A stretch of 64,000 nt of DNA from Gloeobacterales cyanobacterium ES-bin-313. GTDB taxonomy: Bacteria > Cyanobacteriota > Cyanobacteriia > Gloeobacterales > Gloeobacteraceae. A program made the translations under genes and the position numbers. The notes under the pieces are model-generated. The model did no database searches and was not told the DNA's origin. It saw only the letters and a program-made list of their open reading frames with translations. Shown piece after piece: positions 1-10,017 of the stretch; position 1 is the first letter of the stretch; every line of letters starts with the position of its first letter. The stretch covers positions 1-64,000 of the forward strand of contig JACMLN010000024.1 of NCBI GenBank assembly GCA_014379585.1, in the 5' to 3' direction.

Positions 1-2
1 GG

Positions 3-53
3 GGACACTTCGATCCCTTTAAATTGCAGTGGGTGGTGCGGGCAACTAAGTAG
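3..53 (+). CDS. C-terminal tail of an upstream gene (partial)
   Basis: A short open frame enters from the left edge and ends at a TAG at 51-53. It encodes about 16 residues (GHFDPFKLQWVVRATK) whose composition looks coding. The other two frames close or read less naturally. Too little is present to name a family, and chance openness over 50 bases is quite possible. About 100 bases of apparent leader for the next gene follow it. Confidence 0.3.
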   Translation, partial: GHFDPFKLQWVVRATK

Positions 54-155
54 GTTTTTAAGGATTTCCTATTTTTGATCCAAGATCCGCCTACACAAGG
101 GAAGATCGGGTATGTTTACACCCGGTAGACACTCTTAAAATCCCTGGAGGATGCA

Positions 156-626
156 ATGAAATTGTGGAAAAAACTGGCGATGGCCAGCGTCATCTCAGCA
201 GTCGTCGGTTTTACCCTGGTACCGCACAACGCAGTTGTTGCCCAAGGCAAAGTTCGTTCTGTTGAAACCAAAGCAACTGTCACCAAGCGCGGTGAAGCAG
301 ATCCAAATGTCAAGAAGGAAATCACTGAGAACGATCCGAAAGCGCCTGCTACAGCTCCTGTCAGCAAAGGTGGCACCAAAAAGCGTGGAGCTTACTCTTC
401 GATCATCCATGTTGACAACCGGACAGCCTGGATCGTAAAACTCTACGCCAATGGTGACTACGTCGGTTCTGTCTCGCCCTACGGCGACTCCTACGTCTCG
501 GCCACAGCAGGCAGTTTTGGTCTCTATGCCCGTGCTGATTTTACCGATGGTACTGCTTTTACCTGGGGCCCCCGCGCCATCTCCCTCGATCCAGGCGAAG
601 CCTTCACCTGGCACCTCAAGAACTAA
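156..626 (+). CDS. Secreted protein of unknown function
   Basis: A 156-residue protein starting at an ATG with a good ribosome site (GGAGG, 5 bases upstream). Residues 1-30 form a signal peptide: a Lys-rich start, a hydrophobic core, and a cleavage region near AVVAQG. Residues 31-78 are a charged, Lys/Thr/Pro-rich linker. From about residue 82 to the end is an aromatic, Gly/Asp-rich region beginning IHVDNRTAWIVKLY that looks like a compact beta domain. It stands alone, with its own terminator immediately downstream. I do not recognise the family. Export to the periplasm or outside is inferred from the signal peptide; the role is unknown. Confidence 0.8.
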   Translation: MKLWKKLAMASVISAVVGFTLVPHNAVVAQGKVRSVETKATVTKRGEADPNVKKEITENDPKAPATAPVSKGGTKKRGAYSSIIHVDNRTAWIVKLYANGDYVGSVSPYGDSYVSATAGSFGLYARADFTDGTAFTWGPRAISLDPGEAFTWHLKN

Positions 627-650
627 GCGCTGAATTCACTTCGATGAACT

Positions 651-676
651 GCCGGCCAACTTGGCCGGCTTTTTTT
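651..676 (+). terminator. Rho-independent terminator
   Basis: A perfect 7-base GC-only stem (GCCGGCC / GGCCGGC) with a 5-base loop is followed directly by seven T. It lies 24 bases after the stop codon of the secreted protein gene, so it ends that monocistronic transcript. Confidence 0.9.
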
Positions 677-740
677 ATGTCAGTTTGGCTTGAGCCAGGG
701 TGATTAGTCACCAAGAAGGCTAGGAGCTTTCGTGCAAAGA

Positions 741-1859
741 TTATTCTGCACAGACTTCTGTCTCGCTCCGATTGATTGAGGACTGTTTAACAACTATTTG
801 GTTTCTGCCATTCATTTTTGCTTCGTACATGGCTGCATCGGCTTGTTTGATACAGCCTTCAATTTGAGCATTGTCTGATGGGTGCGTGACGAAAGCACCG
901 ATGCTGAGGGTAAAGGATATATCTCCCGATGGTGTAACAATTGGACAATTTTCAATGGCGTTTCGGGCACGCTCTAAGATTTGAAAAACATTGCTCGCTT
1001 GACAGTTGGGGAGAATACATAGAAATTCATCTCCGCCCCATCGACAGATAGCATCGCTGGCTCTGAGAACAGAGATCATCACTTTTGCAACTTGACGAAT
1101 CGCTGTATCGCCCAAACTATGACCATAGGTGTCATTGACTGTTTTAAAGTGATCGATATCCAACATGACCAAAGCAATTTGATGACCATGAAGCTTCGCG
1201 AGTAACCATTCTCGCTGCAGCAGTTGTTCACCGCCTCGTCTATTCCATAATTGGGTCAGTGGGTCAATTAATGCGGCACGTTCAGCCTGGGCTAGCTCAG
1301 AAATAAGCTGGATATGAGCGCTAGAAAGTGCGACTGTTTTTAACTCAGACTCAACCATTTTCCTGAGATCATCCATGATCTCTAACTGCTCCAATGTTAT
1401 CTCTCTGGGTTTGTTGTCAATTGCACATAAGGTTCCGATTCTTACGTCTTTGGAAATCGATATTGGAAACCCTGCATAAAACCGAATGATTGGCGCGTCT
1501 GTCACAAGTGGGTTCTTGCAAAATCGGTCATCTTTTGTGGCATCTTCAATAATAAGTGGCTCATTTTGAAGAATGGCATGAGCACAGAAGGCGACGCTGC
1601 GCGGGGTTTCGTTGGCGGTTATTCCCTGGATTGATTTAAACCACTGCCTCTCTTCATCGACCAACGAAATGGCAGATATTGGGACGTTTAATGACCTACA
1701 GACTATCCTCGTTATCCGTTCGAAGCGTTCTTCGATGGGCGTATCAAGAATTCTCAATGCGCGGAGCGCCTTTAGTCTCTCAGTTTCATTTTTTGGCAAG
1801 GCAGCTTCTGTCACGTCCTGACTCCTAAGTTCAGCGAAATATTTATTGTTCATAAACAT
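741..1859 (-). CDS. GAF-GGDEF diguanylate cyclase
   Basis: A 372-residue signalling protein predicted to make cyclic di-GMP from two GTP. Residues about 30-175 are a GAF sensor domain (ILDTPIEERFERITR, FCAHAIL, RFYAGFPI). Residues about 205-365 are a GGDEF domain with the intact active-site motif GGDEF near residue 275. An RxxD sequence (RASD) sits exactly five residues before it, which is the spacing of a product-inhibition I-site. No transmembrane segment is seen, so it is cytoplasmic. Its start overlaps the end of the upstream GAF gene by 17 bases, indicating co-transcription and probably coupled translation. The two GAF domains are clear paralogues. Confidence 0.93.
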   Translation of the reverse strand: MFMNNKYFAELRSQDVTEAALPKNETERLKALRALRILDTPIEERFERITRIVCRSLNVPISAISLVDEERQWFKSIQGITANETPRSVAFCAHAILQNEPLIIEDATKDDRFCKNPLVTDAPIIRFYAGFPISISKDVRIGTLCAIDNKPREITLEQLEIMDDLRKMVESELKTVALSSAHIQLISELAQAERAALIDPLTQLWNRRGGEQLLQREWLLAKLHGHQIALVMLDIDHFKTVNDTYGHSLGDTAIRQVAKVMISVLRASDAICRWGGDEFLCILPNCQASNVFQILERARNAIENCPIVTPSGDISFTLSIGAFVTHPSDNAQIEGCIKQADAAMYEAKMNGRNQIVVKQSSINRSETEVCAE

Positions 1860-2394
1860 TTCTCAAAAGTGTCGCTTTCAACTCATTCGTTACACTGGCG
1901 GCCATGTCTTCTAAAAACTGAAGGTCTTCACTGCCAAGTGCTCTTGGAACTACGTCATAAACACAGAGTGTTCCCACATTCGCGCCTTTGCTAATGCACA
2001 ATGGATATCCCGCATAAAACCGAATACTTGGGGGATTCACTACAAATGGGTTCTCGGAAAAGCGCTCATCTAAAGTGGTGTCTTCCACAATAAAAGTCTC
2101 TTGTCCCAAAATGGCGTGAGCACAGAATGAATGATTTCTTGCTGTTTCTTTCACGTCATATCCCCGAATCGATTTAAACCACTGCCGAGAATCATCAACG
2201 AGTGATATAGCGGCAATTGGGACACAAAGCACCCGGCTCACTAGGCGTGTAACTCGTTCGAAGCGTTCTTCAATCGGAGTGTCAAGAATGTTAATACTTC
2301 TTAGAATGGCCAAGCGATGCTGTTCGTTATCAGGCTTCTCAGGGTCGATCATTGTCTTTACCACCAAAAGTTTTTGAAAAATTTTTGTTAACAA
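1843..2394 (-). CDS. Stand-alone GAF domain protein, paralogue of the adjacent cyclase sensor
   Basis: A protein of up to 183 residues consisting of one GAF domain and no output domain. It shares long matches with the GAF part of the downstream diguanylate cyclase (ILDTPIEERFER, RQWFKSI, FCAHAIL, IRFYAGYP). This indicates a tandem duplication in which only the sensor half was kept or copied. A later ATG at 2352 (MIDPEKPDNEQ) with GGTGG upstream is an equally good start and would give 169 residues. The overlap with the cyclase gene suggests one transcript. A role as partner or decoy sensor is inference. Confidence 0.85.
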   Translation of the reverse strand: MLTKIFQKLLVVKTMIDPEKPDNEQHRLAILRSINILDTPIEERFERVTRLVSRVLCVPIAAISLVDDSRQWFKSIRGYDVKETARNHSFCAHAILGQETFIVEDTTLDERFSENPFVVNPPSIRFYAGYPLCISKGANVGTLCVYDVVPRALGSEDLQFLEDMAASVTNELKATLLRNVYEQ

Positions 2395-2651
2395 GTAGCA
2401 ACAGTATCCAGGCTATTGAGTGATTAAAAATGCACTAAGGATCAAAAAAGCATTGTTGGAATACTCTTATACAGTACCCATTTTTCCGGAATAATTCTCT
2501 GCGAGTTCAAGATGAATAGGACGCGATTATAAGTTTAAATTACTGCCTGTTACCTCTGTTTTTCCCTCGGAATCTCTTCATGGAAAGTGCGCGTCTTCTC
2601 ACCGAAGCAGACTGTGCAAAAAGCTTTAATGCTCTTGATTTCATGACAAAT

Positions 2652-4865
<2,214 letters not shown>

Positions 4866-4932
4866 TACGGATTTGAGCGAGAGTGAGTACAGCTATCATA
4901 GGAGTTCTAGCGCATCCTCAAGGAGTTGCTTT

Positions 4933-5445
4933 CTGGTTGATATTGAGTTGGCATTTCGCAAGGCTTGGCTCTTTCTCTACGCCCGTGGAGTTGGCGCTGA
5001 CTACCTCGATGCATTGGACAAATTTGTGCGCTCTGTCGTCGTTGCTTACCGCAGTAGTTACAGCATTGATCGACTCAAACTTGAACTGCTCGCCAATCGC
5101 CGCTTGACCGGGAATACCGAAGTCGATAAAAGTCTCGCTCTCAACGAAGAAGAAGTATCGGTTCGGGATCTGTGGTTGCGGCTCGTCTACCTCACCCTTG
5201 AAGGGATCGGTGAGCCTTGTTCACAAACCCGTATTTCTCTAGACAATCCCAGTGAAGATGACACAGGGGTTCAACTCCTCGTCAATGGCGTGATCCGCGC
5301 CTTTAACAATGGCTACACCCTAGAATCTTTCAAACTCGAAATGCTCTTTGATGGCGCACGGGTCGATGATCCCCAACAGTCCGCTTTGCTCAGTCAGTGG
5401 ATGCGCATTATTTTTATTACGCTCCAGGTTCATAGCGAAAAGTAA
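4933..5445 (+). CDS. Unknown protein made of two related helical halves
   Basis: An open frame divergent from rarA. It begins at 4831 inside rarA, but the coding-like part starts near LVDIELAFRKAWLFL. A ribosome site AAGGAG at 4920-4925 is correctly spaced only for a CTG at 4933; TTG codons at 4873 and 4948 are alternatives, so the start is uncertain. The protein of about 170 residues is all-helical and internally duplicated: SYSIDRLKLELL in the first half matches GYTLESFKLEML in the second, and LWLRLVYLTLEGI matches QWMRIIFITLQ. There is no signal peptide or known motif. Function unknown. Confidence 0.65.
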   Translation: MVDIELAFRKAWLFLYARGVGADYLDALDKFVRSVVVAYRSSYSIDRLKLELLANRRLTGNTEVDKSLALNEEEVSVRDLWLRLVYLTLEGIGEPCSQTRISLDNPSEDDTGVQLLVNGVIRAFNNGYTLESFKLEMLFDGARVDDPQQSALLSQWMRIIFITLQVHSEK

Positions 5446-5453
5446 GTAAATTT

Positions 5454-5900
5454 TTACTTGAGCTGGGGTTCGACGACGGGAGGCCAACGGGTTCCGTCAG
5501 TAAAAGTGACCGACTTGACTTGGGCTGATGTAAAGACGCCAGGCCAAGCGAGGTAGACTTCTCGTAGACGTTGCGCACTCGCTGCCTGGGGCGCAAGGGA
5601 AAGAGGCATCGCGCGCACAATCCGAGTGATGATAAAGCCCTGGATATCGGCCATCGTTAATTCGATATCGATAGACTGGACAGGTTTGCTGGAAACATTT
5701 CTGACGCTCACCGTCGTATCCCAGGTCAAATCTGGCGATTTCACTTCGTCCTGGACGCTGCTCGTCACACCTTCAACGATCACGGGCTGATCTTTGATCG
5801 AGGGCAACGCGATACCTTTCAAGGGGCGATAGGCCCAAGCCGCCGTCGCCGAAAGCGTAACCAGGGTACAGACCAAAAATAACGATTTTTTCACATCCAT
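5454..5900 (-). CDS. Small exported protein at the end of the secretin operon
   Basis: A 148-residue protein starting at MDVKKSLFLV, 13 bases after the stop of the pseudopilin-like gene. The longer open frame upstream overlaps that gene and is discounted. A signal peptide (hydrophobic core LFLVCTLVTLSATAAWA) is followed by a beta-rich domain with alternating Val/Thr/Ser (VSVRNVSSKPVQSIDIELTM). It resembles small periplasmic beta-sandwich proteins but I cannot name a family. Its position makes it a likely accessory factor of the pilus/secretion machine encoded upstream; that is inference. Confidence 0.75.
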   Translation of the reverse strand: MDVKKSLFLVCTLVTLSATAAWAYRPLKGIALPSIKDQPVIVEGVTSSVQDEVKSPDLTWDTTVSVRNVSSKPVQSIDIELTMADIQGFIITRIVRAMPLSLAPQAASAQRLREVYLAWPGVFTSAQVKSVTFTDGTRWPPVVEPQLK

Positions 5901-5913
5901 AATCCAAAGGGTA

Positions 5914-8085
5914 TCATGTTCCATTGGCCTCCTCTTGAGGTGCTTCAGGCGGGGACGTTCGCCAACGCTCAAAGTCGGAGCGCTGCCAGAGCAGACCATC
6001 GATCCGCGTCACCGCCACCGGTTTTGGCGGCTGCGAAAAGCGTCGAGGCCGAAACGTAATTAGCCACTCGCCGACATTTTCTGGAATCCGCCGATAGATA
6101 GCATCGAATAGATAGCGCGACCCATATTTGGGATCGCCGTAGAGCAGGGCTTGGGTCGTGGGAGCACCACCCCCTGGATTGATCGCAATCGACGAGGCAA
6201 TCAGCGAACCGACAATCCGGACACTGCCCTCGCTGACAAACGGGCCATTTGTGTAAACGTGCGCCTGCAGGCGAACCAAAGGAACCACGGAGGCATCTTG
6301 GACGCTTTCAACCTGCAGGCTACCCCGCTGGGCACCGCTGTTGATCCCAAGGGAAATTAAAACCTGGGATTCGTCCCCCCGCTCAGACACCCGGGCCAGA
6401 ACATAGTTTCGGTTATCCAAGTTCACCGCACGGGCACCACTGGGAATCGAAACGCGGTCAAAGCGCACACTGCTAATTAGCCGCTTCAACGTTGTCGGCA
6501 GACCAGGAGGAGCACCAACATCCGTTTCGACTTCCTTGTTCTTGAGCACGTAGGGAACGCCCCGTTTGTCTGCCAAGATCGTTCCTGGAATTGCTGTCGA
6601 GAAAGTGACGCGAATGGCAGCTGGGGTTGTCGGCAACTGTGGGGTGGTGGCCGGATTGGCGGTCGAATTGACCGTCGTATTGACGGTTGTTGTCACCCCA
6701 GTTGAGACAGGCAGGCTTGTGTCGCGGGGCGTAGAAATGCTATCTGTACCTGGGGTTGAAGTGGTTGCGGAACTGCGGGGCTGCCCCGGAATACCTGGTT
6801 TTACGGTACAAATAATCGTCAAACTGTCCGCACTGGAAATCGGCACCAGGCTGGCATTTTCGAGGGTTAAACAGGTGTCCTGGGCGGTAATGACAAGGAC
6901 ACCGTTGCCTTTATAAGTAAATAGGCGAAAGGGATCCCCCCGCAGGGCAAGGGTACGTTTCGGCAGATAAAAGATGCCTCGGCGGGCTTTCGTGAAGTCG
7001 AAGCGCCCTTTTTTGGCATCGTAGATCATCTCCCCAGCGGGGTTGAGAACGTTGTGGGTAGGGTTAAATTCTTTGCGTAGACTCGTCCCTGCCTTACCGA
7101 TAAATTCGGCAAGGGCTTGGGTCAACTGCATAGTACCTGGGGCATCTTCTGGTTCGATATTTGAAAAGCGGGTATCCAACTGGATATCTCCTGGCCGCTC
7201 CACTTTGCCCTCCCCACCACTCAGCAAAAAAGACTTTCCTCGATCTGTAGCCTGGGTAAATAGCACTGGGTTGATGGGCTTGGTTTCAAGATCACTTGTG
7301 GGCACCTCATTGATGCTGACCTGCATTTTGCCGTCAAGACGCACCCACTCTTTTTCGACTTTGGGAGCGTCTATTAAGACAGGCCCCTCAAAGCGAATCC
7401 GGCTCTGTTGATCCGTACTGCCTTTAATCGTAAAAGCTGCTTTTTGATCAGGAATTACCTTGGCGATCCCCACAACCCCCATCGCTACTTCTGGTCGGCG
7501 CGATGTTCCCTGATCCGTCAGATCAATGGCAAGTTGGAAGGTCTGGGTCACAGCTGAACGCCCACCCCCACTTTCACCGACCACCTCAACTTGGCGCACG
7601 GCAACTGGGACGGTGCCCCCACTCGTCGCAAGATCGGCCATCGCCAACGGTAGCCAGCGCACGGCTCCTAACTGATGTACCCACCAACGCTGGTCTGGAG
7701 TGCGATCTTTGAGGGTCGTGGCATCGTAGTCCTCAGGCAGGCTCTCTTCAGCGATCAGACTACTGAGACCCATGAATTTGCCGTCGTAGCCGAGCTTCGG
7801 ATAGCCAAAGAAGTATTGATCGCCTTGGTAATAAAGTCCGAAGGGTCCACTGTCCTTGGGCAAAGGCCCGCCACGGTCGTCGAACCCCAATAAATTTGAA
7901 CCCTCGACATTGCGCAAATGAGCAAGGGCAGACTCCGCCGAAAGCGAAGCAGCCACCCGATTGCGGTTGCCAACAGTTTCAGAGGAATGGTTGACCGCAA
8001 GATTGAAAATCGCCAATCCACTAACAACCAGGATGGCACCCAAAAACAGCACCATCACCAGGGTAAAGCCCCGGCGATTTCTCAC
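5914..8085 (-). CDS. Large PilX/GspK-like prepilin with a long exported domain
   Basis: A 723-residue protein with a type III (prepilin) signal: a basic leader MRNRRG cut before FTLV, then one hydrophobic helix (VMVLFLGAILVVSGLAIF). The glutamate expected at mature position 5 is absent (Met instead), as in GspK and some PilX-type minor pilins. These are normally 200-350 residues, so 723 is very long. A Ser/Thr/Pro-rich linker lies at roughly residues 437-485, separating two beta-rich regions. The start overlaps the secretin stop by 4 bases (ATGA type), implying translational coupling. A role as an initiating or tip minor pilin of the same machine is inferred. The C-terminal regions are unrecognised. 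Confidence 0.8.
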   Translation of the reverse strand: MRNRRGFTLVMVLFLGAILVVSGLAIFNLAVNHSSETVGNRNRVAASLSAESALAHLRNVEGSNLLGFDDRGGPLPKDSGPFGLYYQGDQYFFGYPKLGYDGKFMGLSSLIAEESLPEDYDATTLKDRTPDQRWWVHQLGAVRWLPLAMADLATSGGTVPVAVRQVEVVGESGGGRSAVTQTFQLAIDLTDQGTSRRPEVAMGVVGIAKVIPDQKAAFTIKGSTDQQSRIRFEGPVLIDAPKVEKEWVRLDGKMQVSINEVPTSDLETKPINPVLFTQATDRGKSFLLSGGEGKVERPGDIQLDTRFSNIEPEDAPGTMQLTQALAEFIGKAGTSLRKEFNPTHNVLNPAGEMIYDAKKGRFDFTKARRGIFYLPKRTLALRGDPFRLFTYKGNGVLVITAQDTCLTLENASLVPISSADSLTIICTVKPGIPGQPRSSATTSTPGTDSISTPRDTSLPVSTGVTTTVNTTVNSTANPATTPQLPTTPAAIRVTFSTAIPGTILADKRGVPYVLKNKEVETDVGAPPGLPTTLKRLISSVRFDRVSIPSGARAVNLDNRNYVLARVSERGDESQVLISLGINSGAQRGSLQVESVQDASVVPLVRLQAHVYTNGPFVSEGSVRIVGSLIASSIAINPGGGAPTTQALLYGDPKYGSRYLFDAIYRRIPENVGEWLITFRPRRFSQPPKPVAVTRIDGLLWQRSDFERWRTSPPEAPQEEANGT

Positions 8086-10004
8086 CGCGCCTCAGCCGCA
8101 GGAAAGGACAACCGCTGATCTTGGCTAATTTCTACATCCCGAATGCGTGGGGTAATAAAGACCACCAGTTCCCGCTGTTCGATATTGTAGGTCGTGTTGC
8201 TAAAGAAATCACCAATAAAAGGGATATACCCTAGCAAGGGAAACTTTGTCGTATTCTCTGTGCGGTTGTTCTGGAGTAAGCCGCCAATTTCGATGGTTTG
8301 ACCATCTTTTAAGAGCAGCGTGTTTTTGACTTTGCGCCTCGAAATATTGGGGGCTGTATTGGCATTGGCTTGGGTGCCAGGAATCGAAGACTCTAGGTTG
8401 AGTACAGCCAATACGTTTCCATCCGCTTGTACTGTCGGCTCGATCTCGACAAGGGTGCCAGCGCGTAGCGTCGTAATCGTTTGATTGACGGTTCCAACCC
8501 CATTGAGTGTCGCTGTATTCTGAAGGCTGATGTTGATATCTGTCTGTACGTCAATTGCCGCTTTCTGGCCGCTGACGGTATTGAGTTTGGTGTCAGTGAC
8601 GAGCCGAGCTTCACCCCGACCGATTAAGCCACTTACCGTTTGCAAAATGCGGGCGATGCCATTGAGTACAGGAACAGAGCCGAAGCTAGCAATCTGTCCG
8701 GCAAGATTCAAAGCCTGACTATTATCTGCGCCACCCGTGGTGTTGCCGCCAACCGTACTATTTGTCTGCAAACTGGCGAGGGCATTGAGCGCACGAGAAC
8801 CTGTTTCTGAAAGCTCAACAATTTTGACTTCAAAGACAACTTGTTTGAGTGGCTTATCGATCTCTTTAATTAAATCTTTAATCTGATTGCGCAGTGTTTG
8901 AGTCGCTGTAATCACTACAGCATTGCGGGTGGCATCCGGTTTGATGTATTGGGACAAAATACTCGGTAGTAAAGTCGTGACATTTTTGGCGGGTGTGTAG
9001 GCCAGGGAGATGACTTCGGTTCCCTGCAAAGCCTGACCAGTGAGCGTACCTTGGCTCGTGTCCCCGATTAGATACACTTGGCCTTGGCGCACGTAGCCGA
9101 AACGCGTTCCGGTGAGAATTTGATCGAGAGCTTTTTCAAAAGGCACATTGCTGAGGCGAGCTGTGACTTGATCTTGGAGAATTCCGCCTTTGATGATCAG
9201 TTGCGCCCCAGATTGGTTGGCCATATTTTCGATCACCGAACCGATCTGGGCATTTTTAACGTTGATGTTGACAACGCGGCTGGCCGTGTCTATGCCAGCA
9301 CCGCCAGGGTTTGGGGCGATCGGGAGCGGGGTCAATCCCCCACCAGGCTTCGCCTGACTGATGACGTAGACATCACCATCGGTGCGATTGACGACAAGAC
9401 CTGCTGATGCTGCCAACGCCGAAAGTGCCTCAGGAAAAGTCACTCTTTCAAGATTTAACGAGACTTTGCCTGAAACAGAACTGTCGGTGACAACGTTTGC
9501 TTTTGTCACCCGACCCAACAAAGTCAGGGTGTCTTTGATATCGCCATCTCGAACTTTTAAGGTGACGCGAATGACTGGGGTCGCCGGACTCGGTGCAGTG
9601 CCACTGGCTGGGGCGGGGGGCAATTTGGCGAGGGCATTAGTGGGCTGAATCGCAATCGCCTGTCCATCGGGGCTAGCTACCACTTCGAAGGCAGTGCCCA
9701 GCAGGCGCGGCTTGTAGGTTAGGCGCGTCCCTCCGGCAACGCTCTGCAACTGAATTTCTCCCAACGTGTTGGTTTGGGAAGCGTTAAGTTGGCCAGGCTC
9801 GACCCCATTCAGCAGCAACACGACTTCGTTGGTGGTGTTCTTCTCGATCAAAAAGGCCGTCTTCGCACCTGTGCGAATCAGCAGTGTTTTCCCACTTGGC
9901 TCGATGCCGAGCAAAGGTGCTGCCCAGAGTGCAGAAGGCTTCAGGGTAGTTGCCAAGAGCAATCCCAGAGCTAAAGATGTATACTTCCGCAAAAGAGCAG
10001 GCAT
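8082..10004 (-). CDS. pilQ: Secretin (PilQ/GspD family)
   Basis: A 640-residue outer-membrane channel protein. I place the start at MPALLRKY, 13 bases after the ATPase stop, because a clear signal peptide follows (LGLLLATTLKPSALWAAP). Residues about 30-130 resemble an AMIN-like beta domain. Repeated STN/N-domain modules follow (VTLKVRDGDIKDTLTLLGRV, then VVNINVKNAQIGSVIENMA). The C-terminal secretin core contains VPLLGDIPLIG-like signals (FPLLGYIPFIGDFFSNTT, LVVFITPRI). The multimer would form the outer-membrane pore for a type IV pilus or type II-like exporter. The symbol reflects the usual cyanobacterial name; gspD would be the alternative. Confidence 0.92.
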   Translation of the reverse strand: MPALLRKYTSLALGLLLATTLKPSALWAAPLLGIEPSGKTLLIRTGAKTAFLIEKNTTNEVVLLLNGVEPGQLNASQTNTLGEIQLQSVAGGTRLTYKPRLLGTAFEVVASPDGQAIAIQPTNALAKLPPAPASGTAPSPATPVIRVTLKVRDGDIKDTLTLLGRVTKANVVTDSSVSGKVSLNLERVTFPEALSALAASAGLVVNRTDGDVYVISQAKPGGGLTPLPIAPNPGGAGIDTASRVVNINVKNAQIGSVIENMANQSGAQLIIKGGILQDQVTARLSNVPFEKALDQILTGTRFGYVRQGQVYLIGDTSQGTLTGQALQGTEVISLAYTPAKNVTTLLPSILSQYIKPDATRNAVVITATQTLRNQIKDLIKEIDKPLKQVVFEVKIVELSETGSRALNALASLQTNSTVGGNTTGGADNSQALNLAGQIASFGSVPVLNGIARILQTVSGLIGRGEARLVTDTKLNTVSGQKAAIDVQTDINISLQNTATLNGVGTVNQTITTLRAGTLVEIEPTVQADGNVLAVLNLESSIPGTQANANTAPNISRRKVKNTLLLKDGQTIEIGGLLQNNRTENTTKFPLLGYIPFIGDFFSNTTYNIEQRELVVFITPRIRDVEISQDQRLSFPAAEAR

Positions 10005-10017
10005 AGTTTTTACCGAA

